Below, in pieces: positions 8,516 to 15,350 of a stretch of 41,144 nucleotides of DNA; within the stretch, counting starts at the first letter, position 1; every line of letters starts with the position of its first letter. The notes below the pieces were generated by a model. The model saw only the letters and a program-made list of their open reading frames with translations. It searched no databases and had not been told where the DNA came from. The position numbers and the translations under genes were made by a program. Source of the DNA: Actinomycetes bacterium (GTDB lineage: Bacteria > Actinomycetota > Thermoleophilia > Gaiellales > F1-60-MAGs149); contig JANYCN010000069.1 of NCBI GenBank assembly GCA_025360225.1, forward strand, positions 1-41,144, in the 5' to 3' direction.

Positions 8516-8816
8516 CTGGCGTGACGTAGGAGGCAGCTGCGCTGACGGAAGCGGCGCGAACGCGCGCGTTGTGGTTCGCCTGACGGACGACCTCGCGGTA
8601 GCGCAGCACGAGCTGGTGGTTCTGGGCGAGCACCGCGCGGTCGTGCGCGACCGCTGCCTGGGCAACGTCGTGCCAGTGCTGCGCCTGCGCGCGCCACGGC
8701 GTCTGGTCGGCGCTGGCCGCCGCCCGTGAGGCGTCGATCGCGTACGCCACCGAGGTGCCGCAGACGATCGCGACGAGCGCCGTGTACGTGCGCAGGAACG
8801 TGTTCTTACGCGTCAT
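8481..8816 (-). CDS. Small membrane-anchored protein, cassette A second gene (unknown function)
   Basis: Unrecognised 111-residue protein. It has one hydrophobic segment (about residues 9-27, TYTALVAIVCGTSVAYAIDA), then an Ala/His/Arg-rich amphipathic helix, then a Thr/Lys tail ending TTTKPKTKTS. It is clearly paralogous to the protein at 14104-14541: both have an LR-YTA start to the membrane segment, a following SVAYAIDA or SVVFALEA, a central L(V)-RY motif and the last four residues TKTS. Translation is coupled to its upstream partner by an 11-nt overlap (8806-8816), the same overlap as in cassette B. Its 3' end overlaps the xdhA 3' end by 35 nt, convergently. It probably sits in the membrane with its helix outside; function unknown. 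Confidence 0.75.
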   Translation of the reverse strand: MTRKNTFLRTYTALVAIVCGTSVAYAIDASRAAASADQTPWRAQAQHWHDVAQAAVAHDRAVLAQNHQLVLRYREVVRQANHNARVRAASVSAAASYVTPATTTKPKTKTS

Positions 8817-9090
8817 TGCTCTCGGCTCCGTCGATCGGATGCGGGGTGGGGGGTGTCACTCGGACGACGGCGGCGGCTGTTCTCACAGCCGCGATCGAGG
8901 TCCGCTGGTGCGTGATCGTCGGCAGGCGCAGCGGCTCGAGCGGTGCCGGGACCGCGAGCGCCGCCAGCGGCGCCGGCTCGACGGCGACGGGCGGCGAGAA
9001 GGTGCCGGCGAGCGCCGCCACGACGCCGCCGAGGGCCATTGCTGCCACGGCTGCGCGGAGCGATCGGACGGGTGTTTGGGTTCGGGTCAC
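8806..9090 (-). CDS. Small membrane-anchored Pro/Val-rich protein, cassette A first gene (unknown function)
   Basis: Unrecognised, about 94 residues from GTG 9090. This start is preferred because its N-terminus (VTRTQTPVRSLRAAVAAM) lines up with the paralogue at 13713 (MTPMQSVSRILRAFAAAL). Upstream in-frame GTGs at 9105 and 9150 are alternatives. It has a short basic N-region, one hydrophobic segment (about 13-30), then a Pro/Ala/Val-rich region without Cys. It ends inside the start of the next gene (11-nt overlap, 8806-8816). It is divergent from the lyase-like gene at 9177. With its partner it forms cassette A, the inverted counterpart of cassette B at 13710-14541. Confidence 0.65.
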   Translation of the reverse strand: MTRTQTPVRSLRAAVAAMALGGVVAALAGTFSPPVAVEPAPLAALAVPAPLEPLRLPTITHQRTSIAAVRTAAAVVRVTPPTPHPIDGAESNDA

Positions 9091-9161
9091 GTGTCCATGT
9101 TCCACCGGGCCAGTGGGAAACGTGTGAGCGCCCGCTGAGATGGCTCTCACGTTAGCTGCAC

Positions 9162-9167
9162 TACCCT
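9162..9167 (+). promoter_or_regulatory. Candidate -10 box for a leaderless lyase-like transcript
   Basis: TACCCT fits the TANNNT form and sits 9 nt before ATG 9177, with no Shine-Dalgarno between them. The same arrangement precedes several other genes in this window. No convincing -35 is seen. Confidence 0.4.
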
Positions 9168-9176
9168 GACGCGGCG

Positions 9177-10643
9177 ATGGATCACGAACCGCTCGTTGTC
9201 GGCGACTCGCCGATCACCCTCGACGACGTCCTCGCGGTGGCGCGTGGTGGGCGTCTGGCGGCGCTTGGCGTCGCCGCCCGCGAGCGGATGAACGCTGCGC
9301 GCGAGGTCGCGTTGACGATCGCTCGGCGCGGCGACGCTGTCTACGGTCTCACCACTGGCGTCGGTGTACGCAAGCGTGATCGCTTTGACCCGTTCGTCGC
9401 GGCGACGGCCGACCGGCGCCTCGTGCTCGATCACCGCAGCGGCAGCGGGCCGCGCGTCGCCGACGAGGTCGTCCGTGCGACGATCCTGCTGCTTGCCAAC
9501 AACCTCGCGCGCGGCTACTCCGGCGTTCGCCCACAGATCGTCGACCGCCTCCTGTCGGCGCTCGCCATGGACGACCTGCCAGCGATCCGCCTGTACGGAG
9601 CAACGGGTCAGGGCGACGTCGTGCCGCTCGCCGAGCTCGTGATCCCGCTCCTCGGTGACGAGCCGCTTGCCGCGAAGGAGGGCCTGTCGTTGATCAACTC
9701 GAACGCGTTCACGACCGCCCTCGCCTGCCTCGCCCTCGCGGACGCTCGACGTCTGCTCGACACGCTCGTCCTGTGCGCCGCGCTCGACCTCGAGGCCCTC
9801 CGTGGCAACCTCTCACCGATCGACCCGGCCGTGATCGCCTCGCGTCCGTATCCAGGTTTCCGGTGGGCGGCGTCGGAGCTGCGCGCGGTGCTCGACGGGA
9901 GCCGGCTCTGGCGGGTGGGCGAGGCGAGGAACCTGCAGGACCCGCTGTCGTTTCGCAACGCTGCGGCGATCCTCGGCTCCGCGCACGGCATGGTTGCCTT
10001 CGCGCTCGCCCAGCTTGACCACGAGCTGGCGTCGTCGCAGGAGAACCCGATCCTCGTCGTCCCTGACGACCGTGCGGTGGCGACGGCGAACTTCGAGATC
10101 CTGCCGCTCGCTGCCGCTCTCGACACCGCCCGAATCGGCCTCGCTCCGCTGATCACGACCCAGCTTGAGCGCCTCGTGAAGCTGTTGCAGGCACCGGTCA
10201 CCGGGCTCTCGGATGGGCTCGCCGCCCGGGCCGAACCGGGGCATTGCGGCCTTTCGGAGATCACCTTCACGGCGCAGGCGATCGCCGTCGAGGCTCGTCT
10301 CCTCGCCCAGCCCGTCTCGACGGAACCGGGGAGCTCGACGCAGGCAGAGGGGATCGAGGATCGGCTGACGATGGCACCGCTCGGCGCTCGGCGGCTGTCC
10401 GCGATGGTCGAGCTCGGCGACCGGCTCGCGGCGCTCGCGCTGATGACGTCGTGCCAGGCCGTCGAGCTGCGCGGCTCGCCCCTCGGTGAGCCACTCGCAC
10501 GGGTTCACGCCACCGTGCGCACGTTCGTACCGTTCGTCGCCGGTGATGAGACCCTCCCCGGGTCACTGGATCCGCTCGTCCGCTGGTTGGCGCTCGGTCG
10601 CGCCACGTGGGACGTCAGCCGGCTGCCCACGCGACGACCGTAG
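9177..10643 (+). CDS. Aromatic amino acid lyase (HAL/PAL) family protein with altered MIO motif
   Basis: 488-residue member of the histidine/phenylalanine ammonia-lyase superfamily, recognised by VYGLTTGVG (Tyr56 region, cf. HAL YGVNTGFG), LINSNAF (Asn174), LQDPLSFR (about 257-264) and EGIEDRLTM near residue 400. The segment that should carry the MIO-forming Ala-Ser-Gly reads YGATGQGDVVPLAEL (140-154). Anchored on D-x-x-P-L, the triad is Gly-Gln-Gly; an Ala-Thr-Gly lies two residues earlier. The tyrosine of HAL's QDPYS motif is Leu here. So ordinary histidine ammonia-lyase activity is doubtful. It lies alone on + strand between cassette A and puuD, inside purine-degradation genes, and its 3' end overlaps puuD by 29 nt convergently. 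Function unknown; a variant lyase or a MIO-less homologue are both possible. Confidence 0.8.
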   Translation: MDHEPLVVGDSPITLDDVLAVARGGRLAALGVAARERMNAAREVALTIARRGDAVYGLTTGVGVRKRDRFDPFVAATADRRLVLDHRSGSGPRVADEVVRATILLLANNLARGYSGVRPQIVDRLLSALAMDDLPAIRLYGATGQGDVVPLAELVIPLLGDEPLAAKEGLSLINSNAFTTALACLALADARRLLDTLVLCAALDLEALRGNLSPIDPAVIASRPYPGFRWAASELRAVLDGSRLWRVGEARNLQDPLSFRNAAAILGSAHGMVAFALAQLDHELASSQENPILVVPDDRAVATANFEILPLAAALDTARIGLAPLITTQLERLVKLLQAPVTGLSDGLAARAEPGHCGLSEITFTAQAIAVEARLLAQPVSTEPGSSTQAEGIEDRLTMAPLGARRLSAMVELGDRLAALALMTSCQAVELRGSPLGEPLARVHATVRTFVPFVAGDETLPGSLDPLVRWLALGRATWDVSRLPTRRP

Positions 10644-11787
10644 CGCGTTCCGCAGCGGTCATGTGGGTGATGTTGCCCAACGGCATCGCGCCGGCGCTGA
10701 CGACCCGGCCGATATCGGCGCGGTGCGCCTCGACCTGCGCCGGATCGTCGAGCCTGATCCCCATCGGCGCGTCTGCGTACCCCGCGATCGTCGGATGCAT
10801 CGCGTGACAGCCGCTGCAGCGGCTCGCGAGGATCGCCGTGGCGCGTTGCGCGAGCGCTGGATCCGGCGTCGTCGTCGCGAAGCCTGCCTGCCAGTGAACG
10901 GGAGGCGCGAGCGCCACGACGAGGCCGACCAGCAGGCCACCGGCGGCGATGAGTGGGGTCACGACGACGCGTCCGCGCTGGCGCAGCGTGACGAAGTGGC
11001 GGATCAACATGCCGGCGGTGGCGATCGTCGCGAAGATCGCCCACCCGTTCTCGCTGCCGTAGGTGAAAGCGTAGTGGTTCGACACCATCACGAACAGGAC
11101 GGGCAGCGTGAGGTAGTTGTTGTGCACGCTGCGCTGTCTCGCGCGCATTCCATCGACCGGGTTGGGCGCGACGCCAGCAAGCATCGCGCGCACGACGCGC
11201 CGCTGGCCGGGGATGATCACGAAGAGCACGTTTGCGACCATCATCGTGCCGATCATCGCGCCGACCTGGATGTACGCGCCGCGGCCCGAGTAGACCTCGC
11301 CGAGCCCGCGCACGAGCGCAGCCGAGCCGGCGAGGACGAGCGCCGCCATCGCGTAGCCGTGGCGCGCGATCGGCGACCGGCAGACGAGGTCGTACACGCC
11401 GTAGGCGGCGGCGAGCAGAGCGATTGAGAGGACGACGCACCAGCCGCCGGTCAGGCTCCCCCCGGGCCGGGTGAGGTAGGCCTCGGGGTGGGCGTAGTAG
11501 ACGATCGCGAGCAGCGAGAACCCGCTGATCCAGGTCCAGTACGCCTCCCACTTGAACCAGTGCAGGCGCTCGGGGAGTCGAGCGGGAGCGACCAGGTACT
11601 TGCGCTTGTTGTAGAACCCGCCGCCGTGCACCGACCACAGCTCGCCGGCGACGCCCGCCTCGGGTGACGGGTCGAGGTGGTTGTCGAGCCAGACGAAGTA
11701 GAACGACGCGCCGATCCAGGCGATGCCGGCGATCAGGTGCAGCCAGCGCACGAGAAGCGAGGACATCTCGAGCAGGTAGTCGGCCAC
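10615..11787 (-). CDS. puuD: Membrane urate oxidase/hydroxylase PuuD with cytochrome c domain
   Basis: 390-residue membrane enzyme that oxidises urate to 5-hydroxyisourate and passes electrons to the respiratory chain instead of making peroxide. About eight hydrophobic helices fill residues 8-295, with conserved His-containing runs such as RWLHLIAGIAWIG (14-26), WSVHGGGFYNKRKY (51-64) and VHNNYLTLPVLFVM. The C-terminal c-type cytochrome has the haem-binding CSGCH at 324-328 and probable axial Met368 (GAMPLGN). The start GTG 11787 is 7 nt after a TACTAT -10 box, indicating a leaderless mRNA. It is divergent from uraD, whose product acts later in the same pathway, with only 20 nt between the two start codons. 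Confidence 0.93.
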   Translation of the reverse strand: MADYLLEMSSLLVRWLHLIAGIAWIGASFYFVWLDNHLDPSPEAGVAGELWSVHGGGFYNKRKYLVAPARLPERLHWFKWEAYWTWISGFSLLAIVYYAHPEAYLTRPGGSLTGGWCVVLSIALLAAAYGVYDLVCRSPIARHGYAMAALVLAGSAALVRGLGEVYSGRGAYIQVGAMIGTMMVANVLFVIIPGQRRVVRAMLAGVAPNPVDGMRARQRSVHNNYLTLPVLFVMVSNHYAFTYGSENGWAIFATIATAGMLIRHFVTLRQRGRVVVTPLIAAGGLLVGLVVALAPPVHWQAGFATTTPDPALAQRATAILASRCSGCHAMHPTIAGYADAPMGIRLDDPAQVEAHRADIGRVVSAGAMPLGNITHMTAAERATVVAWAAG

Positions 11788-11793
11788 GAGTGC

Positions 11794-11800
11794 GATAGTA
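11794..11800. promoter_or_regulatory. Overlapping divergent -10 boxes of puuD and uraD
   Basis: On the minus strand TACTAT (11795-11800) lies 7 nt before the puuD GTG. On the plus strand GATAGT (11794-11799) lies 8 nt before the uraD ATG. The two boxes share the same base pairs, so both promoters cannot be open at once, and each -35 region would fall inside the opposite gene. Confidence 0.5.
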
Positions 11801-11807
11801 CCGAGCG

Positions 11808-12314
11808 ATGCGCCTGGTGGAGATCAATGCTCTCGACCGCGAGGGATTCGTCCTCCGCCTCGGCCTCGTCGCCGAAGGCTCGCCGTGGGTTGCCTACGGT
11901 GCGTACGACCTGCATCCGTTCGCCACGGCGCTCGAGCTGGTTGCGGCGTTTCGGGCCGCGATCGCGCGCGAGACGGACGAGCGTCAGGTGGAGCTGATCC
12001 GCGCGCACCCTGACCTCGCCGGTCGCGCGGCGCTCGCCGGCGAGCTCACCGTCGAGTCAGCGTCCGAGCAGGCATCGCTCGGTCTCGACCGTCTCAGCGC
12101 CGAGGAGTTCGCGCTCTTTCACGCCCGCAACGACGCCTACCGGGAACGCTACGGCTTCCCGTTTGTGGTCTGCGTGCGACAGCAGACGAAGGCGTCGATC
12201 CTCCATGCCTACGAGCAGCGGCTGGCAAACGACCGTGAGGTCGAGGTCGCCGTCGCTCTCGACGAGATCGTCAGCATCATCCGGCTGCGGGTCGCCGACC
12301 TGGTCGAGGAGTAG
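11808..12314 (+). CDS. uraD: 2-oxo-4-hydroxy-4-carboxy-5-ureidoimidazoline (OHCU) decarboxylase
   Basis: 168-residue decarboxylase that converts OHCU to S-allantoin, the last step of urate breakdown to allantoin. Family marks are the catalytic His67 in AHPDLAGRA (66-73), Glu87-Gln88 (SASEQASLGL), and NDAYRERYGFPFVVCVR (108-124). Length is normal for a stand-alone UraD; the transthyretin-like hydroxyisourate hydrolase that is sometimes fused or adjacent is absent. No Shine-Dalgarno precedes ATG 11808, and the mRNA is probably leaderless. The allantoinase reading frame follows directly in the same frame after the TAG. Confidence 0.93.
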   Translation: MRLVEINALDREGFVLRLGLVAEGSPWVAYGAYDLHPFATALELVAAFRAAIARETDERQVELIRAHPDLAGRAALAGELTVESASEQASLGLDRLSAEEFALFHARNDAYRERYGFPFVVCVRQQTKASILHAYEQRLANDREVEVAVALDEIVSIIRLRVADLVEE

Positions 12315-12335
12315 GCGATCGCCGACGACCTCGTC

Positions 12336-13646
12336 GTGCGCGGCGGCCGCGTCTGGTGTCCGGCGGGGCCGGTGCTCGCCGACATCGGCGTGCTCGACGG
12401 GATGATCAGGGCGATCGCGCCCGACCTCCCCGGCGGCCACGCCGAGATCGACGCGCGAGACCTCGAGGTGCTGCCGGGCGTCATCGACGCCCACGTGCAC
12501 CTGAACGACCCGGGGCGTGCGCACTGGGAGGGGTTCGACTCGGGCACGCTGGCGCTCGCGGCGGGCGGCACGACGACGTTCGCGGACATGCCGTTGAACT
12601 GCATCCCGGCGACGACGAGCGCCGAGGGCCTGCGGGCGAAGCTTGCGGCGGTCGCCGGCCGATCGCACGTCGACTACGTCCTGTGGGGTGGCCTCGTGCC
12701 CGGGAACCACGCCGAGCTCGCGGCCCTCGCCGGGGGCGGCGTTTGTGGGTTCAAGGCCTTCCTCTCCGGTAGCGGCGTGGCCGAGTTCGCACGCGCCGAC
12801 GACCTGACCCTGTTCGAGGGGATGGTCGAGGCGGCGCGGCTCGGCCTACCGGTCGCGGTGCACGCCGAGTCAGAGGAGATCACCGCCGCGCTCACCGCTC
12901 GCGCCGTCGCCGGCGGCGAGCGGACGATGCGTGCATACATCGCCTCGCGGCCGGCGATCGCCGAGATCGAGGCCGTCGCGCGGGCGTTGCTGATCGCTGA
13001 GGAGGCCGCCTGTGCCGTGCACCTCTGTCACCTCTCGACCGCGCGCGCCGTCGCGCTCGTCGTCGCCGCCCGCGCACGCGGCGTGCGCGCGACCTGCGAG
13101 ACGTGTCCGCACTACCTCCTGCTGACCGACACGGACGCGGAGGAGATCGGTGCGCTCGCGAAGTGTGCGCCACCGGTGCGATCGCACGACGAGCTCCGTG
13201 CACTTGGGGCATCGGTCGCCCGAGGCGAGATCGACATGTTCGGCTCCGACCACTCGCCGGCGCCGATCGGTCTGAAGCACGGGGACGACATGTTCGCCGT
13301 GTGGGGTGGCATCGCCGGTGCGCAGACGCTGCTCACGGGGACGCTCACCGCCGGTGTGCCGTTGGCGAGCGTGCCGCGCTTGCTTGGCCTCGGTCCTGCC
13401 GACCTGCTTGGGGTCGCCGGGCGAAAGGGTGCGCTCCAGGTCGGGGGCGATGCTGACCTTGTCGTGCTCGATGGCGCCGCGAGCGGCATTCTCACGGCCG
13501 AGTCCTTGCACTACCGCCACCCGCAGGCGGCGCTCGTTGGGCGGACGCTGCAGGGCCGCGTCATGTCGACGCTCCTCCGTGGCCGGGCGGCCGGACCGGG
13601 CCATCCCCCGAGCGGGCGTCACGTGGCTCGTCGCCGCAGCCGATAG
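12336..13646 (+). CDS. allB: Allantoinase (cyclic amidohydrolase)
   Basis: Hydrolyses allantoin to allantoate. Family signature DAHVHLNDPGRAHWEGF (51-67) gives metal ligands His53/His55; Lys140 in GFKAFL is the carboxylated bridging lysine; HAESEE (about 174), HLCHLST (about 230) and SDHSP (about 304) complete the dinuclear site. It is 436 residues from GTG 12336, the first standard start. That GTG has no ribosome-binding site at proper distance. GAGGAG at 12306-12311 is instead 6 nt before an in-frame ATC (12318), which would give the more typical N-terminus IADDLVVRGGRV. A non-canonical AUC start is therefore plausible. The C-terminus carries a short Arg-rich extension. It is co-transcribed with uraD, 3 to 21 nt downstream. 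Confidence 0.93.
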   Translation: MRGGRVWCPAGPVLADIGVLDGMIRAIAPDLPGGHAEIDARDLEVLPGVIDAHVHLNDPGRAHWEGFDSGTLALAAGGTTTFADMPLNCIPATTSAEGLRAKLAAVAGRSHVDYVLWGGLVPGNHAELAALAGGGVCGFKAFLSGSGVAEFARADDLTLFEGMVEAARLGLPVAVHAESEEITAALTARAVAGGERTMRAYIASRPAIAEIEAVARALLIAEEAACAVHLCHLSTARAVALVVAARARGVRATCETCPHYLLLTDTDAEEIGALAKCAPPVRSHDELRALGASVARGEIDMFGSDHSPAPIGLKHGDDMFAVWGGIAGAQTLLTGTLTAGVPLASVPRLLGLGPADLLGVAGRKGALQVGGDADLVVLDGAASGILTAESLHYRHPQAALVGRTLQGRVMSTLLRGRAAGPGHPPSGRHVARRRSR

Positions 13647-13709
13647 GTACCGGGCGCTGAATGGGATTCCGCGCAAGGTACGCGGCTCGCTCCCCTCTCA
13701 CCCAATACC

Positions 13710-14114
13710 ATGATGACTCCGATGCAGAGCGTTTCTCGTATCCTTCGCGCGTTTGCCGCGGCCCTCGTCGTTGCCGCAGCGGTCGCTGGCACGGCGTACG
13801 GCGTGACGCGCTCGGCACGGCAAGCGACACACGCCACCGTTGTGCCCGCGCCCTCGATCACCGAGGTCGCGGACGAGGTGGCCGCGCTTGGCTCCGAGCC
13901 GGCCGACCTGCCGGCGCTCGACGACTACAAGCCGCCGACGCTGAAGGTGTTCGTCGCGCCGAAGCCGCGTATCGTCGTCCGCGAGACGCGCCACGTCGTC
14001 GAGAGGCGGAAGGCGAAGACCACGGATGACCAGACAGGACCGTCGTCGGATCAGTCCGGCGGCGCGCAGGATGCCCAGCCCCCCGTGACAACGGATGAGG
14101 GCGATGACGGGTAG
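13710..14114 (+). CDS. Small membrane-anchored protein, cassette B first gene (unknown function)
   Basis: Unrecognised 134-residue protein (start ATG 13710 or the adjacent ATG 13713). A basic N-terminus is followed by one hydrophobic segment (about residues 12-30), then an extracellular-type region with a Pro-rich stretch, a Lys/Arg-rich helix (RETRHVVERRKAK) and an acidic, Gln/Ser/Asp-rich tail ending EGDDG. The N-terminal third aligns with the cassette A protein at 9090 (SRILRAFAAAL versus VRSLRAAVAAM). The stop overlaps the next gene by 11 nt. It lies 63 nt after allB on the same strand. A single-pass membrane or secreted accessory protein is likely; function unknown. Confidence 0.72.
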   Translation: MMTPMQSVSRILRAFAAALVVAAAVAGTAYGVTRSARQATHATVVPAPSITEVADEVAALGSEPADLPALDDYKPPTLKVFVAPKPRIVVRETRHVVERRKAKTTDDQTGPSSDQSGGAQDAQPPVTTDEGDDG

Positions 14115-14541
14115 GGTCAATCACCCCCTGCGGATCTACACCGCTGGCATCGGCCTGATCTGCGCAGGCTCCGTGGTGTTCGCGCTCGAGGCGCGCCAGG
14201 AGGCCGCGCACGCACGGTCGACAGCTGACGCACGCGTGGCGGTCGAACGCTCGCGCACCGAGGAGGCGCTGCGTCTCGCGGCGACCGCCGCAACGTTCTC
14301 GAAGAAGGTGCAGACGCAGGACGCTGCCCTGGTCGGGCGCTACAACGCGCTCGTGGCGGCGAAGAAGCACTCCGACGTTGTCTACGCGCGGGAGCTCCAC
14401 AAGGCACAGGTCGCTGCCAACAACGGCGTGCCGGTGACCTACGTCGGGGGTGGCACGACCTACAGCTACGCCTCCGCGAAGACGACAACGCCGAACGCGA
14501 CGAGGACGACCACCTCGACCCCGGTCACGAAGACGTCGTAG
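14104..14541 (+). CDS. Small membrane-anchored helical protein, cassette B second gene (unknown function)
   Basis: Unrecognised 145-residue protein from ATG 14104 (an in-frame ATG at 14095 is the alternative). The start at 14104 reproduces the 11-nt overlap (14104-14114) seen between the cassette A genes. It has one membrane segment (about 12-30, IYTAGIGLICAGSVVFALEA), a long Ala/Arg/Glu-rich helix likely to form a coiled coil (about 31-105), and a Thr/Ser-rich tail ending TSTPVTKTS. It is paralogous to the protein at 8481-8816 through the membrane segment, the central VGRYNALV region and the TKTS terminus. Possibly an envelope or cell-wall-associated protein; no family recognised. Confidence 0.74.
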   Translation: MTGRVNHPLRIYTAGIGLICAGSVVFALEARQEAAHARSTADARVAVERSRTEEALRLAATAATFSKKVQTQDAALVGRYNALVAAKKHSDVVYARELHKAQVAANNGVPVTYVGGGTTYSYASAKTTTPNATRTTTSTPVTKTS

Positions 14542-14555
14542 CGCTGCTCGCCCCC

Positions 14556-15350
14556 TCACACGTCGCGCCGCACGAGCAGCACGGCGGCCGCTGCGGTGAG
14601 GATGACGACGTACCCGACGTAGACGGCGAACCCGCTCCACGGCGTCAGGTCGCCCGTCGACTGGTTCAGGTTCATCAGCTGCGTGCCGGCGTTCAGCGGA
14701 AGGTATGGATCGACGTTCGCCGTCCACGTTGCCGGCAGGATCGCCGAGATTCCCGGCAGCACGAACATGATGCCGGCGAAGGTTGCGATCCCTCCGGCGG
14801 TGTTCCGTAGCAGCGCGCCGAGCGCTGCTCCGAGCAGGCCGGTGACCGTCAGGAAGAGCGCGGCTCCAATCACGGCGCGGAGCACGCCGGGGCGATCGAT
14901 CGTCGTCTGCAGGTCGTGCTGCCTGAGGATCGACTGCGTCACGAAGAAGGCCACGAACGCGCACGGAAGCATCAGCAGGAACGTTGCCGTCCCGAACACC
15001 ATCAGCTTGGCCCAGAGCACCGGGAGCCGCCGCGGCACGGCGATCATCGTCGATCGGATCATCCCGCTCGAGTACTCGCCGCTGATGATCAACACGCCGA
15101 GAACGCCGAGCGCGAGCTCCGCGAGGTGCCAGCCGGCGAGGCTGAGATCGAGCGGGTTGATCGGGCGACGCTCCGGCCGAGCGTCGTAGTGCGACATCCG
15201 GATCGAGGAGATCAGGATCCCGAGGCCGGTCATCGCGACGACCGCGAGGAGGAGCGACCAGCGGGTCGATCGGAGCGACCAGAGCTTCGTCAGCTCGGAG
15301 CGGACAACGCGTGCCTGCGTGACCGCTCGCGGGGCGGCGATCGCGCTCAC
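14556..15350 (-). CDS. ABC-2 type transporter permease
   Basis: 264-residue membrane subunit of an ABC exporter (ABC-2 permease, NatB/BcrB-like). About six hydrophobic segments are visible, beginning with WSLLLAVVAMTGLGILIS (about 31-48). The motif ALGVLGVLIISGEYSSGMIRSTM (about 80-102) matches the conserved EY-x-x-G-x-x loop of the family. It overlaps the ATPase gene by 4 nt (15347-15350), so the two are co-translated. The substrate is unknown; bacitracin-type or antimicrobial-peptide export and self-protection are typical of relatives. Its 3' end faces cassette B convergently, 14 nt apart. Confidence 0.88.
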   Translation of the reverse strand: MSAIAAPRAVTQARVVRSELTKLWSLRSTRWSLLLAVVAMTGLGILISSIRMSHYDARPERRPINPLDLSLAGWHLAELALGVLGVLIISGEYSSGMIRSTMIAVPRRLPVLWAKLMVFGTATFLLMLPCAFVAFFVTQSILRQHDLQTTIDRPGVLRAVIGAALFLTVTGLLGAALGALLRNTAGGIATFAGIMFVLPGISAILPATWTANVDPYLPLNAGTQLMNLNQSTGDLTPWSGFAVYVGYVVILTAAAAVLLVRRDV

